A stretch of 64,000 nt of DNA from Betaproteobacteria bacterium (GTDB lineage Bacteria > Pseudomonadota > Gammaproteobacteria > Burkholderiales > CAIKXV01). Every line of letters begins with the position of its first letter. Positions within the stretch are counted from its first letter, which is position 1. This document shows positions 1 through 12,005 of the stretch, piece by piece. A program made the translations under genes and the position numbers. Under the pieces are notes generated by a model that saw only the letters and a program-made list of their open reading frames with translations, did no database searches and was not told the origin of the DNA. The stretch is from contig JAJTHE010000042.1 in NCBI GenBank assembly GCA_021298815.1, positions 1 to 64,000 on the forward strand, in the 5' to 3' direction.

Positions 1-1753
<1,753 letters not shown>

Positions 1754-1820
1754 GGCGATGAGTGTAGCCCGCCGTCGGAGGCGCGGCATGCCACCCGGGC
1801 GGTTCCGATTGGTTACGGCG

Positions 1821-1826
1821 TATGAT
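1821..1826 (+). promoter_or_regulatory. Candidate -10 element for the metallo-hydrolase gene
   Basis: TATGAT lies 53 bp before the start at 1880, in the gap between divergent genes. No good -35 hexamer is seen at 16-18 bp, so this is a weak prediction. Confidence 0.25.
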
Positions 1827-1879
1827 GCGGGGAAAACGATTCCTGCGGGCCCAGGGCCCGCGCAGCGGGGGGAGTATCG

Positions 1880-2947
1880 ATGAATCGGGTCATGGCGACA
1901 TGCCTGCTGGCGCTGTCCGCGCCGTTCGGCGTCCTCGGCCTGCCTGCGCCGTCGCAGGCGGCACCGTGCATGGTGGTCACGCTCACCGGCACGCAGGGCG
2001 GGCCCTCGTCCTTCCAGGGGCTCGCGGGTTCCGGGACGCTGGTCAGCTACGGCGACGATTCCAACGACTGCCGCGCGGTGTTGCTGCAGTTCGATGCGGG
2101 CAGGGGTACCTCGATGCGCCTGTCGCAGGTCGGGGTCACGCCCGGGGATGTCGCCGCGGTGTTCATCACCCATGTGCATTCCGACCATGTCGACGGGCTG
2201 GCGGACCTCCTGCAGATGCGCTGGATGCAGCAGTACAAGCTGCCGAAGATCGATGTCGTGTGCTCGGGCGATGCCGCCGCCGCCGGCTTCGTGATGAGTT
2301 GCGCGAAGCTGGTGGCGCACACGGCGGATGCCTATGTCCAGTCGGGCGAGATCGCCCAGCGCCGCGCCGAGGACAAGGCGCGGCCCGCGGGAGGGCCGGC
2401 GGACCTGGCCAACGTCCGGACCTTCGCCGCCACCGACGCACCCCAGGTGGTGTGGTCGAGCGGCGAGGTGCGGGTCAGTGCGATTCGCTCGGCACATGTG
2501 GCGGGGCACGCGTCGTATCGGGTCGATACCCCGGCGGGCAGCGTGGTCATCGGCGGCGATGCAGGCAACGACACACCGGCGCCGCCGCGCGCTTCGTCCA
2601 CCTCGGCGCAGGTCGAGGCGCTGGCGAAGGGCGCCCAGGTCATCGTGCACTCGGTCATACATCCGGTGATGGGGCCGGACGGTGGCACCGGCTTTCCGGC
2701 GCCGATCTTCCATCGCCAGAGCACGGCAACCGATCTCGGCGCGATGGCCCAGCGTTCAGGCGCGCAGCACCTCATGCTCACCCACCTGATCCCTCCGCTC
2801 GGCGCGGAACGGCAGGGGCCGTACCGCCTGCCCAAGGGGGCGATCACGCGGGGGGATTACGAGGCCGCGGTGCGGGCCGGTGGTTTCGCTGGCGGCCTGA
2901 CCGTCGGCGGTGACCTGTCAATTGTGCGGCTGCCAGCGCGGCGCTAG
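1880..2947 (+). CDS. Secreted metallo-beta-lactamase-fold hydrolase
   Basis: 355 aa. A signal peptide ([20 protein letters not shown]...PSQAA, about 28 residues) indicates export. The metal-binding motif HVHSDH is at residues 98-103, with later fold motifs [14 protein letters not shown] and LTHLIPP, as in RNase Z/arylsulfatase-like members of the superfamily. A dinuclear zinc hydrolase is expected; the substrate cannot be read from the sequence. A cysteine pair early in the mature protein (C30, C64) could form a disulfide. The start is preceded by a GGGGGAG ribosome-binding site. It stands alone, divergent from the YgiQ gene. Confidence 0.85.
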   Translation: MNRVMATCLLALSAPFGVLGLPAPSQAAPCMVVTLTGTQGGPSSFQGLAGSGTLVSYGDDSNDCRAVLLQFDAGRGTSMRLSQVGVTPGDVAAVFITHVHSDHVDGLADLLQMRWMQQYKLPKIDVVCSGDAAAAGFVMSCAKLVAHTADAYVQSGEIAQRRAEDKARPAGGPADLANVRTFAATDAPQVVWSSGEVRVSAIRSAHVAGHASYRVDTPAGSVVIGGDAGNDTPAPPRASSTSAQVEALAKGAQVIVHSVIHPVMGPDGGTGFPAPIFHRQSTATDLGAMAQRSGAQHLMLTHLIPPLGAERQGPYRLPKGAITRGDYEAAVRAGGFAGGLTVGGDLSIVRLPARR

Positions 2948-3240
2948 CCTGGATCCACCTCGTACAGCTAGGGTTGCGTGGCAGGGAGGGGCGACAGGGT
3001 GTCGCTTGTGGTTGAGCAGAGCGAGCTGCATCTGGCGGCAGGGAGCCGCAGTGGGCGTGTGGTCGTGCCACCCCGGGGTGCGCGCTTGCGGGCCAGGCTG
3101 CCCGAATTGGTGCAGAGGCAGGCAAAGCCGGCGCGAACGAACCGCCACACGGGCGGCGTTGAGCGCATCGGTATCCTTCTCGATCGGACGGGCTTGCAGT
3201 CGCCCGTACCTCAGGCCATCAGTCCAGCAGCAGGCGCGCC
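2948..3240. other. Intergenic region with no recognisable feature
   Basis: Between the metallo-hydrolase stop and the convergent small membrane protein gene. The open frames here have no recognisable protein signature. No clear terminator hairpin with a T-tract was found. Confidence 0.5.
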
Positions 3241-3561
3241 TCAGTCATCGTTGTCGTTGTCGCTGCCGCGCCACAATCGCCACCCGTTCACCAACACCAT
3301 CCAGCTCCCGGTCAGCACTCCTAACCCTCCGCCGAGCCCGAAAATGATGAACACGCCCAACCCGCCTGGATCGGTCCTGAAGTCTTTGCTGTTGACTCGT
3401 GCGATGCCATAGAGGCTTACGGCAAGCAATGGGGCACCAATGACCACGCCCGCGATGCGTCCGATGCGCCGCGCCTTCGCTCTTTCCTCGCGCGTCAGTT
3501 CGATCTGCGAGCCGACCCAGCGGACTCCCCAGCCGATCAGCAGGACGACGAGGATCTTCAT
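3241..3561 (-). CDS. Small hypothetical membrane protein
   Basis: 106 aa from the ATG at 3561. Three hydrophobic stretches are visible: residues 1-16 (MKILVVLLIGWGVRWV), about 41-58 (GVVIGAPLLAVSLYGIA) and about 70-96 (GVFIIFGLGGGLGVLTGSWMVLV). A charged segment, ELTREERAKARR, separates the first two, and the tail ends in acidic SDNDNDD. An upstream in-frame ATG (3633) would add 24 residues of unlikely composition, so the shorter form is preferred. No family recognised. Coding status is supported by hydrophobicity pattern and composition only. Confidence 0.55.
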   Translation of the reverse strand: MKILVVLLIGWGVRWVGSQIELTREERAKARRIGRIAGVVIGAPLLAVSLYGIARVNSKDFRTDPGGLGVFIIFGLGGGLGVLTGSWMVLVNGWRLWRGSDNDNDD

Positions 3562-3595
3562 GGACGCAGTTCGCTTGGCATTCGATACCGGGGCG

Positions 3596-3688
3596 CTACT
3601 GCCAGTTCGACGGGTCGAGCCGGTCGAGCGCACGGTGCAGCGGCAGGCACAGGGCAGCGGTAAAGACGCCAGTCACAACCGTCCACAT
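3596..3688 (-). CDS. Possible 30-residue membrane peptide
   Basis: Starts MWTVVTGVFTAALCLPLH and ends LDPSNWQ. One hydrophobic helix is followed by a charged tail, and third positions are mostly G or C as in neighbouring genes. It lies 34 bp upstream of the small membrane protein gene on the same strand and could be co-transcribed with it. There is no convincing ribosome-binding site, and an overlapping frame is also open, so it may be chance or the remnant of a longer gene. Confidence 0.22.
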   Translation of the reverse strand: MWTVVTGVFTAALCLPLHRALDRLDPSNWQ

Positions 3689-3952
3689 CGTGCAAAGGGT
3701 TACCCTTCAACGGGTTCGAAAACGCCACGCCCAGCAACCGATTCCATTGCGGACCATGATGAAATGGGTGCCATTCAGTGCCCGCGAGATGCCGAGCCGG
3801 ACTCTGGACCCTGCTCGATGAGGGAATGGCAATCGCCGCAGTCCGCCCTCGTTGCCATCGAGTCACCTGCCCGGGGGTGAGGATGGAAGCGTGGACAAAG
3901 ACTGATCGAAAGATAGAAATGGCAGTAAAACCAAAGCTTTACAGATTCTTTC
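3689..3952. other. Non-coding stretch upstream of tRNA-Ser
   Basis: With the doubtful peptide this makes a gap of about 390 bp between the membrane protein gene and tRNA-Ser. G+C is lower near 3890-3950 (AAAGACTGATCGAAAGATAG...). One open frame crosses most of it on the minus strand but has no protein-like composition. Confidence 0.4.
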
Positions 3953-4042
3953 TGGCGGAAGCGGTGAGATTCGAACTCACGGTGGAGTTTCCCCCACGGC
4001 GGTTTTCAAGACCGCTGCCTTAAACCACTCGGCCACGCTTCC
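3953..4042 (-). tRNA. tRNA-Ser(UGA)
   Basis: The minus strand folds with acceptor stem GGAAGCG/CGCTTCC, discriminator G and an encoded CCA (plus-strand TGG at 3953-3955). The anticodon loop CUUGAAA gives UGA, reading UCA-type serine codons. A long variable arm (CCGTGGGGGAAACTCCACCG region) is typical of class II tRNA-Ser. The T-loop TTCGAATC is intact. 90 nt including CCA. Confidence 0.96.
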
Positions 4043-4252
4043 GGGAAATCGAGTCGCGGAGGCTACTCAATTCCAGCCCCAGGCGCCACCGCCGCACCCG
4101 GCGGGCGCCTCGGCGGCCGCCGCGCCGACCCTCGACACACGCAGCCCTCGACGCCCGACCTGAACCTTTGTCATCATACGGAACTTTCGAGTCAGTCCGC
4201 GGTCTTAATCACCGTAGCAAGTCGCCTTTCTTCTTTCCCCAGGAGGGAACAC

Positions 4253-4942
4253 ATGCAGCCGCAAATCCGCATCCCCGCTCAGGCCGGTGAACTGTCGGTC
4301 ACGCAGAACCGGGTCCTGCGCAACACGTACCTGATGTTGTCGCTGACGATGATTCCGACCCTCATCGGCGCGATGATCGGCATGCAGCTGAATTTCGGCA
4401 TCATGCGCAGCAATCCGATCATGAGCTTCGTGGTCATCCTGGCCGTGTTCTACGGCATGGTCTACGCGATCGAGAAGAACAAGGACAGCGGCCTCGGCGT
4501 GGCGCTGCTGCTCGGCTTCACGTTCATGATGGGCCTGCTGCTGGCGCCGTTGCTGCAGGTTGCGCTCGGCCTGCGCAACGGGGGCCAGATCATCGCGATG
4601 GCCGCTGCCGGTACCGGCGTGGCTTTCTTCAGCATGGCCGCGATCGCCACCGTGACCAAGCGGGACTTCAGCTTCATGGGCAAGTTCCTGATGGTCGGCG
4701 TGATCGTGGCGATGATCGCGATCGTGGCGAACGTGTTCCTGCAGATGCCGGCGCTGTCGCTGACCATCTCGGCGGTCGTGGTCCTGCTGTCCACGATGAT
4801 CATCCTCTACACGCTGAGCGGGATCATCAACGGCGGCGAGACCAACTACGTGTCGGCCACGCTGAGCCTGTACATCAGCATCTACAACATCTTCTCCAGC
4901 CTCGTGCAGTTGCTGATGGCCTTCACCGGCGATCGCGAATGA
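4253..4942 (+). CDS. Bax inhibitor-1 / YccA family inner-membrane protein
   Basis: 229 aa, almost entirely hydrophobic with about seven transmembrane helices, matching the BI-1 (UPF0005) family in length and layout. The N-terminal region (SVTQNRVLRNTYLMLSLTM) and the C-terminal GETNYVSATLSLYISIYNIFSSLVQLL block are family hallmarks. Bacterial members are proposed ion channels; E. coli YccA interacts with the FtsH protease. A strong ribosome-binding site (CCAGGAGGGAACAC) precedes the ATG. It is monocistronic and followed by a clear intrinsic terminator. Confidence 0.92.
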   Translation: MQPQIRIPAQAGELSVTQNRVLRNTYLMLSLTMIPTLIGAMIGMQLNFGIMRSNPIMSFVVILAVFYGMVYAIEKNKDSGLGVALLLGFTFMMGLLLAPLLQVALGLRNGGQIIAMAAAGTGVAFFSMAAIATVTKRDFSFMGKFLMVGVIVAMIAIVANVFLQMPALSLTISAVVVLLSTMIILYTLSGIINGGETNYVSATLSLYISIYNIFSSLVQLLMAFTGDRE

Positions 4943-4987
4943 TCTTCAGCGGCGCGGCGATCCGTCGCCGCGACGTGGCTTCTCGGA

Positions 4988-5015
4988 CGGGCGACCAGTT
5001 GGTCGCCCGTTTTTT
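4988..5015 (+). terminator. Rho-independent terminator of the BI-1 gene
   Basis: Near-perfect hairpin CGGGCGACCA/TGGTCGCCCG followed directly by six T residues, 45 bp after the stop codon. Confidence 0.9.
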
Positions 5016-5032
5016 CGCTCGATAGGGGGCGA

Positions 5033-5170
5033 TTGATCCTTTCGGTCGAGTTCGACAACATCGTGGTCAAGTACGCGGACCAGACCGGTGTCGTGCCGCT
5101 GCCCGCGCCGCTGCTGCTGATCGGCTCCGGTCTCGCGCTGCTGGCCGGCCTTGCGCCTCGGCGCCGGTAA
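5033..5170 (+). pseudogene. Orphan C-terminal fragment of a PEP-CTERM protein
   Basis: A 45-codon frame ending in TAA encodes ...NIVVKYADQTGVVPLPAP, then a hydrophobic LLLIGSGLALLAGLA helix and a terminal PRRR. This is the layout of the PEP-CTERM sorting signal (short proline motif, one membrane helix, basic tail) cleaved by exosortases. The preceding DNIVVKYAD resembles the end of the beta-rich ectodomains that usually carry it. No ectodomain remains: the frame reads back into the terminator of the upstream gene. A TTG at 5033 with AGGGGG just before it could start a 45-residue peptide, but a decayed gene end is likelier. Confidence 0.55.
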
Positions 5171-5199
5171 GCCGGCCCGGGGGCGCTAGTTTCAGTGGA

Positions 5200-5221
5200 A
5201 CGGCCCGCTTCGGCGGGCCGT
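5200..5221. terminator. Candidate bidirectional hairpin terminator
   Basis: Perfect 9-bp stem ACGGCCCGC/GCGGGCCGT with a TTCG loop, immediately downstream of the rlmD stop. Neither flank has a strong T-run, so efficiency is uncertain. Confidence 0.45.
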
Positions 5222-5223
5222 CT

Positions 5224-6696
<1,473 letters not shown>

Positions 6697-6730
6697 CGTG
6701 CCGCCGCGGGTGCCACGCCGATGCCGGGCA

Positions 6731-7507
6731 TCAGGCGGGCCATGCCGCGAGGAACTCCTGCCAGTGTGCGCCCGGCGTGCGGCCCAGCGTCGCCCGCACG
6801 CGTTCGATCTCCTGGTCGTAGATTGCCGGCACCAGGCTGCCGCGCAGGCGCTGGAAGCGCAGGTACATCAGGTAGGTGTTCACCGCATCGGTCTCGCAGT
6901 AGGCGCGGATCTCCGGCAGGCGTCCGTCGCGGTACGCGCCCCAGACCTGGCTGCCGTCCATGCCCAGCTTGCCCGGGAAGCCGCACAGCTTCGCCAGCTC
7001 GTCCAGGGGCGCGACACCGCGCGGCTGGTACATCGCCAGCAGGTCCATCAGGTCGAGGTGCCGCATGTGGTAGCGGCTGATGTAGTTGTTCCACTTGAAC
7101 TCGCGGTCGTCGTCGCCGAGTTCCCAGTAGCGGGGCGCCGTCACGCCGTTGACCAGCGCACGGTAGTGCAGCACCGGCAGGTCGAAGCCGCCGCCGTTCC
7201 ACGACACGAGCTGCGGGAGGTACTTCTCGATGCCGTCGAAGAAGCGCTGCACCAGCGTCGCCTCGCTGTCCTCCGGTTGTCCGAGCGTCCAGACCTTGAA
7301 GTGGTCCCCCTCGCGCAGCGCGCAGGAGATCGCCACCACCTTCTGCAGGTGCAGGGGCTGGAAGTCGGTGCCGTGGCTCTGGCGCCGCTTCTGGTGGGCC
7401 ATGTCGACCACGTCCTGGTCGGACAGCGCATCGGACAGCGCATGCAGCACGCGCAGCCCGGCGATGTCGGGGATGGTTTCGATGTCGAAAGCCAGGATCG
7501 GGGTCAT
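6731..7507 (-). CDS. Predicted PolB-type 3'-5' exonuclease
   Basis: 258 aa. It begins [14 protein letters not shown] with the ExoI DxE motif of DEDD nucleases. The Exo II/III regions appear as [12 protein letters not shown] and the later [14 protein letters not shown]. This matches the family annotated as predicted exonuclease related to the exonuclease domain of DNA polymerase B (PF10108). Soluble and cytoplasmic, presumably acting on single-stranded DNA or RNA ends; no specific role is established. It is the first gene of a likely pair with rlmD. Confidence 0.88.
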   Translation of the reverse strand: MTPILAFDIETIPDIAGLRVLHALSDALSDQDVVDMAHQKRRQSHGTDFQPLHLQKVVAISCALREGDHFKVWTLGQPEDSEATLVQRFFDGIEKYLPQLVSWNGGGFDLPVLHYRALVNGVTAPRYWELGDDDREFKWNNYISRYHMRHLDLMDLLAMYQPRGVAPLDELAKLCGFPGKLGMDGSQVWGAYRDGRLPEIRAYCETDAVNTYLMYLRFQRLRGSLVPAIYDQEIERVRATLGRTPGAHWQEFLAAWPA

Positions 7508-7585
7508 GGACAGCGCAGTCGGGTTCGGCCGCGGATTCTAGCCGATGGGGGCTGATGGGGGCCGATGGAGGCCGCGGCGATCGGC

Positions 7586-7591
7586 TATCAT
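7586..7591 (+). promoter_or_regulatory. Candidate -10 element very close to accA
   Basis: TATCAT lies only 8 bp before the accA ATG at 7600, so transcription would begin at about 7598 and the message would be almost leaderless. No Shine-Dalgarno sequence precedes the ATG. A -35 match is poor. Confidence 0.3.
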
Positions 7592-7599
7592 TACTCGCG

Positions 7600-8580
7600 A
7601 TGAAACAGACCTTCCTCGATTTCGAGAAGCCGATCGCCGAGATCGAAGCGCAGATCGACGCGCTGCTCGTCGCCCAGGACCTCGCGCCGGACGGCACCGC
7701 CTCCGATCCCTCGGACGAGGTGGCGGCGTTGCGCAAGCAGAGTGCCGCGACCACGAAGCAGGTGTACGCGAAGCTGACGCCCTGGCAGATCTCGCAGGTC
7801 TCGCGCCATCCGCAGCGTCCGTACACGCGCGACTACATCGAGCGCCTGTTCACCGACTTCCAGGAACTTCACGGCGACCGTACCTATGCCGACGACGCGG
7901 CGATCGTCGGCGGGCTCGCCCGTTTCGACGAGCAGCCCTGCGTCGTGATCGGCCACCAGAAGGGGCGCGACACCAAGGAAAAGATCCTGCGCAACTTCGG
8001 CATGCCGCGGCCTGAGGGCTACCGCAAGGCGCTGCGCCTGATGCGCCTGGCCGAGCGCTTCGATCTGCCGGTGTTCACCTTCATCGACACGCCCGGTGCC
8101 TATCCGGGCGTCGGGGCGGAGGAGCGCGGCCAGTCCGAGGCGATCGGTCGCAACCTGTTCGAGATGGCCAAGCTGAACGTGCCGATCGTGTGCACGGTGA
8201 TCGGCGAGGGCGGTTCCGGCGGCGCGCTGGCGATCTCGGTCGGCGACGTGCTGCTGATGCTCGAGTACTCGACCTACTCGGTGATCTCGCCCGAAGGCGG
8301 CGCATCCATCCTCTGGAAGAGCGCAGACAAGGCGCCCGACGCGGCGGCCGTGCTCGGCATCACCGCGATGCGCCTGAAGGCGCTCGGGCTGGTGGACCGG
8401 ATCGTGTCCGAACCGGCCGGCGGCGCGCACCGCGACCCGGACCAGATGATGGCGACGATGAAGCGTGCACTCGCCGATGCGCTCAAGGGCGTGCGCGGAA
8501 AACCCGTCGACCAGTTGCTCGAACGGCGCTTCGACCGGCTGATGGGCTATGGCAAATTCCGCGAGGTCGAACTCGGCTGA
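7600..8580 (+). CDS. accA: Acetyl-CoA carboxylase carboxyltransferase subunit alpha
   Basis: 326 aa, close to E. coli AccA (319 aa). It opens [19 protein letters not shown] and carries carboxyltransferase motifs including [19 protein letters not shown] and [12 protein letters not shown]. With AccD it transfers the carboxyl group from biotin to acetyl-CoA, the first step of fatty acid synthesis, in the cytoplasm. An in-frame upstream ATG (7555) lies in a GATGGGGGC-type repeat and adds residues foreign to the family, so 7600 is chosen. The end overlaps tilS by 32 nt, as in many betaproteobacteria. Confidence 0.97.
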   Translation: MKQTFLDFEKPIAEIEAQIDALLVAQDLAPDGTASDPSDEVAALRKQSAATTKQVYAKLTPWQISQVSRHPQRPYTRDYIERLFTDFQELHGDRTYADDAAIVGGLARFDEQPCVVIGHQKGRDTKEKILRNFGMPRPEGYRKALRLMRLAERFDLPVFTFIDTPGAYPGVGAEERGQSEAIGRNLFEMAKLNVPIVCTVIGEGGSGGALAISVGDVLLMLEYSTYSVISPEGGASILWKSADKAPDAAAVLGITAMRLKALGLVDRIVSEPAGGAHRDPDQMMATMKRALADALKGVRGKPVDQLLERRFDRLMGYGKFREVELG

Positions 8581-10024
8581 TCCGGTGGCCCGGGTGCACG
8601 CGGCCGTCGCGCGTGCGCTCGAGCGGGCCTCGACGCGCGCGTGCATCGCGCAGCCGCCGTCGATATGTGTCGGCCTGTCCGGTGGGCTCGATTCGATCGT
8701 GCTGCTGCATGCGCTGCATGCGCTGGCGGCCGACGGACGCCTGCGCCTGTCCGCGGTCCATGTGCACCACGGCCTTAGCCCCAATGCCGACCGCTGGGCA
8801 GCGTTCTGCCGTGCGGCCTGCCGCCGCCTGCAGGTGCCGCTGTCGGTGCGGAAGGTGGCCGTGGACCGGCAGGCCGGGCTGGGCATCGAGGCCGCGGCGC
8901 GCCTGCAGCGCCAGCGGGTGTTCGGGTCGATGCGGGCGGACTGGATCGCGCTCGCCCACCACCGTGACGACCAGGCCGAGACGGTGCTGCTGCAACTGCT
9001 GCGGGGCGCCGGGCTGCGCGGCCTGTCCGCGATGCCGCAGGAAAGCACCGCACCGCTGCGCGTGCTGCGTCCGCTGCTCGACCTGCCGCGCGCGCTGCTG
9101 GCCGCCTGCGCCCGGCAGCAGTGCCTGGAGTGGATCGAGGACGAGAGCAACGCCGATACCCGGCTCGACCGCAACTTCATCCGCCACGAGGTGCTGCCGC
9201 TGCTCGAGCGCCGGTTTCCGTCGGCGAGCACCGGGCTCGCACGCAGCGGCCGGCTGCTGGCGCAGTCGGCGCGACTGGTCGAGGCGATCGCCGTCGAGGA
9301 CCTGCGCGCGGCGATCGAGGACGGGTACGCAGCGGCGCATCTTCACGGCCACGGTACGGCAGCGGGCATCTCCATCCCGCGGCTGGCGGCCATCGGCGAG
9401 GCGAGGGCACGCGAAGCGCTGCGTGCATGGCTGCGCTGGCAGGGTGTGGACATGCCGTCCGAACGCCGGCTGGTCGAAGCGTTGCGGCAGGCCATGGTCG
9501 CCGGTGCCGAGCGCACGGTGGAGGTCGCCTTCGGCCCGGTGACGCTGCGTCGCTATCGCGACCGGCTGTACCTGGTGGCGTGTCCGGCTGCCCAGGCAGC
9601 CATCCCGCCTCGGTCGACCGGGGTGCCCGGGCGTTCGGCCTGCGGCCGGGCCGGGCAGGGCGCCTTCGAATGGAACCGCCGTGCCCGGATGACATTGCCC
9701 CTCCTGGGCGGCACGCTGCTCTCGGAGCCGGCGATCGGCGCCGGCATCGCGCGCCGGCTGCTTCGAGGCGGGTCGCTGACCGTCGGCGCGCGTGCGCTCG
9801 AGGGCGGGCCGGCACCGCGCATTGCGCTCGGCGAGCCGCCGATACGGCGCACCCTCAAGAACCTCTGGCAGGAATCGGCCGTCCCGCCCTGGCAGCGCGA
9901 CGGCTGGCCGCTGCTGCGCATCGGTGGCGAACTGGCCTGCATCCCGAGCCTTGCCGTCGCGGCACCGTTCGCGGCGGGCACGGGCGAGCCGGGACGGGTG
10001 TTCCGCTGGCTGCCGGACGATTGA
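8549..10024 (+). CDS. tilS: tRNA(Ile)-lysidine synthase
   Basis: 491 aa. The PP-loop ATPase motif SGGLDS is at residues 44-49, followed by [11 protein letters not shown], the [18 protein letters not shown] signature and a C-terminal TilS domain. It adds lysine to C34 of the CAU-anticodon tRNA-Ile so that AUA is read as isoleucine, an essential step. It overlaps accA by 32 nt in another frame, implying translational coupling. A later internal start would remove conserved N-terminal sequence only beyond about residue 35, so the exact start is uncertain. Confidence 0.95.
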   Translation: MANSARSNSADPVARVHAAVARALERASTRACIAQPPSICVGLSGGLDSIVLLHALHALAADGRLRLSAVHVHHGLSPNADRWAAFCRAACRRLQVPLSVRKVAVDRQAGLGIEAAARLQRQRVFGSMRADWIALAHHRDDQAETVLLQLLRGAGLRGLSAMPQESTAPLRVLRPLLDLPRALLAACARQQCLEWIEDESNADTRLDRNFIRHEVLPLLERRFPSASTGLARSGRLLAQSARLVEAIAVEDLRAAIEDGYAAAHLHGHGTAAGISIPRLAAIGEARAREALRAWLRWQGVDMPSERRLVEALRQAMVAGAERTVEVAFGPVTLRRYRDRLYLVACPAAQAAIPPRSTGVPGRSACGRAGQGAFEWNRRARMTLPLLGGTLLSEPAIGAGIARRLLRGGSLTVGARALEGGPAPRIALGEPPIRRTLKNLWQESAVPPWQRDGWPLLRIGGELACIPSLAVAAPFAAGTGEPGRVFRWLPDD

Positions 10025-10092
10025 GCCAGTAGACTGGTGTGGCAGGTGTCCCGTCGAAGAACTGCCGCCCGTCCCGCGCGCTGGAGATCGCC

Positions 10093-11034
10093 ATGTCCCG
10101 TCCCCGTATCGAAGGTTCCTTCGTCGCACTGATCACGCCGTTCAACGCGGACGGGTCGATCGACTTTGGCGCGTTCCGCACGCTGCTCGACTTCCAGCAG
10201 CGGCACGGCACGCGCGCGATCCTGTTCATGGGCTCGACCGGCGAGGCCTCGATGCTGTCTCCGGAGGAAAAGAAGGCACTGATCGTCGAGACCACGAAGA
10301 TGAAGACCGGCGCGATGGCATTCTTCTACGGCTGCACCGGCAACAACACCGACTCGACCATCGCCAACCTGCGCTTCGCGCGCGACAACGGCGCCGACGG
10401 TGCGATCCTCGCCGCGCCGTCCTACGTGTGCGCATCCGAGTCCGACGCCGAAGCATTCTTCCTCGAGGTGGCCGATGCGACCGACCTGCCGCTGGGCATC
10501 TACAACAACCCGCCGCGGGTGAAGACCGACCTGCACTGGGACAACCTGCTGCGCATCTTCAGGCATCCGAACTACGTGGTGCACAAGGAATCGACCACCC
10601 GCGTCGGCCAGGTCGCGCAGGTGATCGCCGGCCGCCCGGACGTGTCGATCATGTGCTGCGATTCGCCCAACCTCGGGCTGGTGCTGCCGACCATGTCGCT
10701 CGGCGGCCATGGCACGGCGAACATGACCGGCAACCTCGCGCCGGCGGAACTGGCGACGATCTCGAAGCCCTGGCAGGGGTACACGGAGGCGGTCGAGTTC
10801 CGCGAGACCTACCTGCGGCTGCTGCCGCTCTGGCACTACGTCTACTCGTACATCAACCCGGTGGCGCTGAAGTCGCTGATGAACGCCTGCGGGCTGCCGG
10901 CCGGGAGGCTGCGCCGGCCGCTGCGCAACCTGGAGGGCGAGGCGCTGGCGAAGGGCGTGGAGATCGTGCGGCGGCTCGGGCTCGACCGGCAGTACGGCTA
11001 TCGACTGCCGCCGGGGCTGGCGGCGGCGGCCTGA
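10093..11034 (+). CDS. DapA / N-acetylneuraminate lyase family aldolase
   Basis: 313 aa, somewhat longer than true DapA (about 292 aa). Class I aldolase features are present: GSTGE (Thr49), YNNPP (Tyr137) and the Schiff-base lysine in VHKES (Lys165). It therefore condenses or cleaves a pyruvate-type substrate. It is not embedded with lysine genes and differs from typical DapA in the substrate region (SYVCASESDAEAFF), so a catabolic paralogue is as likely as dihydrodipicolinate synthase. GGAG six bases before the ATG supports this start over the upstream ATG at 10039. Confidence 0.85.
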   Translation: MSRPRIEGSFVALITPFNADGSIDFGAFRTLLDFQQRHGTRAILFMGSTGEASMLSPEEKKALIVETTKMKTGAMAFFYGCTGNNTDSTIANLRFARDNGADGAILAAPSYVCASESDAEAFFLEVADATDLPLGIYNNPPRVKTDLHWDNLLRIFRHPNYVVHKESTTRVGQVAQVIAGRPDVSIMCCDSPNLGLVLPTMSLGGHGTANMTGNLAPAELATISKPWQGYTEAVEFRETYLRLLPLWHYVYSYINPVALKSLMNACGLPAGRLRRPLRNLEGEALAKGVEIVRRLGLDRQYGYRLPPGLAAAA

Positions 11035-11040
11035 GCGGGC

Positions 11041-11058
11041 GGTCGGCGTGAGCCGACC
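11041..11058 (+). terminator. Candidate hairpin after the DapA-like gene
   Basis: Perfect inverted repeat GGTCGGC-GTGA-GCCGACC starting 7 bp after the stop codon. The flanking sequence is not T-rich, so it may be a stabilising hairpin or a weak terminator. Confidence 0.3.
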
Positions 11059-11267
11059 GGTTCGGCTTGTGCCGGACCGAGGCGTGTGGACACGCTGCCT
11101 GACCGGCTGTTGTCGGATCGTGGCGATGGGACACCCTGCTGCCCGCGCGCGGCGACGGGGAACATGAACGGAGTCGGCAACCCGGTGCGCGCGTCCCGGT
11201 ACGGACGGCGAAACGGCGGCGGGCGGGGTAGCGAAAACCCGAGGCACGCCCCCCCGCGCCGACCAGG

Positions 11268-11855
11268 TCAGATCGGCTGCACCAGCACCCTGCGGAAGCG
11301 GATCAGCCCGCCCGAGGACTGCAGCGCGATCGGGCCGCGCGCGTACTTGGTGTCGCGGATGTCGACGGTGGTCTGGCCGTTGAACACGACGACCAGCCGC
11401 GGGCCGTCGGCGGTGATCTCGAACGTGTTCCAGCGTCCGCCGGCCTTCGGGTAGGGCTGCGACACCTTTGCGAAGTCGACGATCGCGGCGGTGCCGTAGG
11501 TCGGGTCCTTGCGCGTGTCCCAGATGTTCACCTCGTAGGAATTCGCCGCCCCGATCTTGTTCGGGTCCTGGCAGCGGATGAAGATGCCGCTGTTGGTGTC
11601 GGCGTTGGCATAGAACTCGGCACGGATCCGGAAGTTGTCGAACGACTGCTTCGACACCAGGAAGCCGGGCCCGCGATCCGACTCCAGGATTCCGTCCACC
11701 ACGCGCCAGTTCGCGTTCCCGACCGCGTTGAACGCATCGATGCCCTTGCCGTCGAACAGCGGAATCCAGCGGCCCATTGCCGGCATGCTGCTGCAGCCTG
11801 CCGTGGCGAGCGTGAATACTGCCCCCGAAACCTTCAATGCGGAACGACGATCCAT
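11268..11855 (-). CDS. DUF1080 (3-keto-disaccharide hydrolase-type) exported protein
   Basis: 195 aa. The N-terminus MDRRSALKVSGAVFTLATAGC has a signal sequence with twin arginine and a lipobox-like TAGC, so a periplasmic lipoprotein is likely. The rest matches the DUF1080 (PF06439) concanavalin-like fold: WIPLFDGKGIDAFN, WRVVDGILES, SGIFIRCQ, YEVNIWD, GRWNTFEI and the final GLIRFRRV. Family members act on or bind glycosides, and some remove 3-keto sugars. A GGAGG ribosome-binding site precedes the start. It stands alone beside the Bug/bicupin/molybdoenzyme operon. Confidence 0.85.
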   Translation of the reverse strand: MDRRSALKVSGAVFTLATAGCSSMPAMGRWIPLFDGKGIDAFNAVGNANWRVVDGILESDRGPGFLVSKQSFDNFRIRAEFYANADTNSGIFIRCQDPNKIGAANSYEVNIWDTRKDPTYGTAAIVDFAKVSQPYPKAGGRWNTFEITADGPRLVVVFNGQTTVDIRDTKYARGPIALQSSGGLIRFRRVLVQPI

Positions 11856-12005
11856 GTCATTTCCTCCCCCTGATTTCGGCCGTGCCGATGCGCGGCCGAT
11901 CGACGTAGTGCAGGACTGTGCTCGCCCTTGACCCCATCCTCCCCGATGTTACCAAGCGCCGGGAACGCGTGTCCGCGGGTGGTGCCGCGGGGGTGGGGTC
12001 AGGTC

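Noticed and set aside
3558-3866. 102-codon minus-strand frame overlapping the small membrane protein by ATGA
   Set aside because: The composition is Pro/Arg-rich without hydrophobic or domain pattern, and the alternative frame at 3596-3688 looks more protein-like.
11929-12001. Inverted repeat TGACCCCA ... TGGGGTCA as an insertion-sequence remnant
   Set aside because: Only 8 bp each side with 57 bp between, no flanking duplication and no transposase; chance is sufficient.
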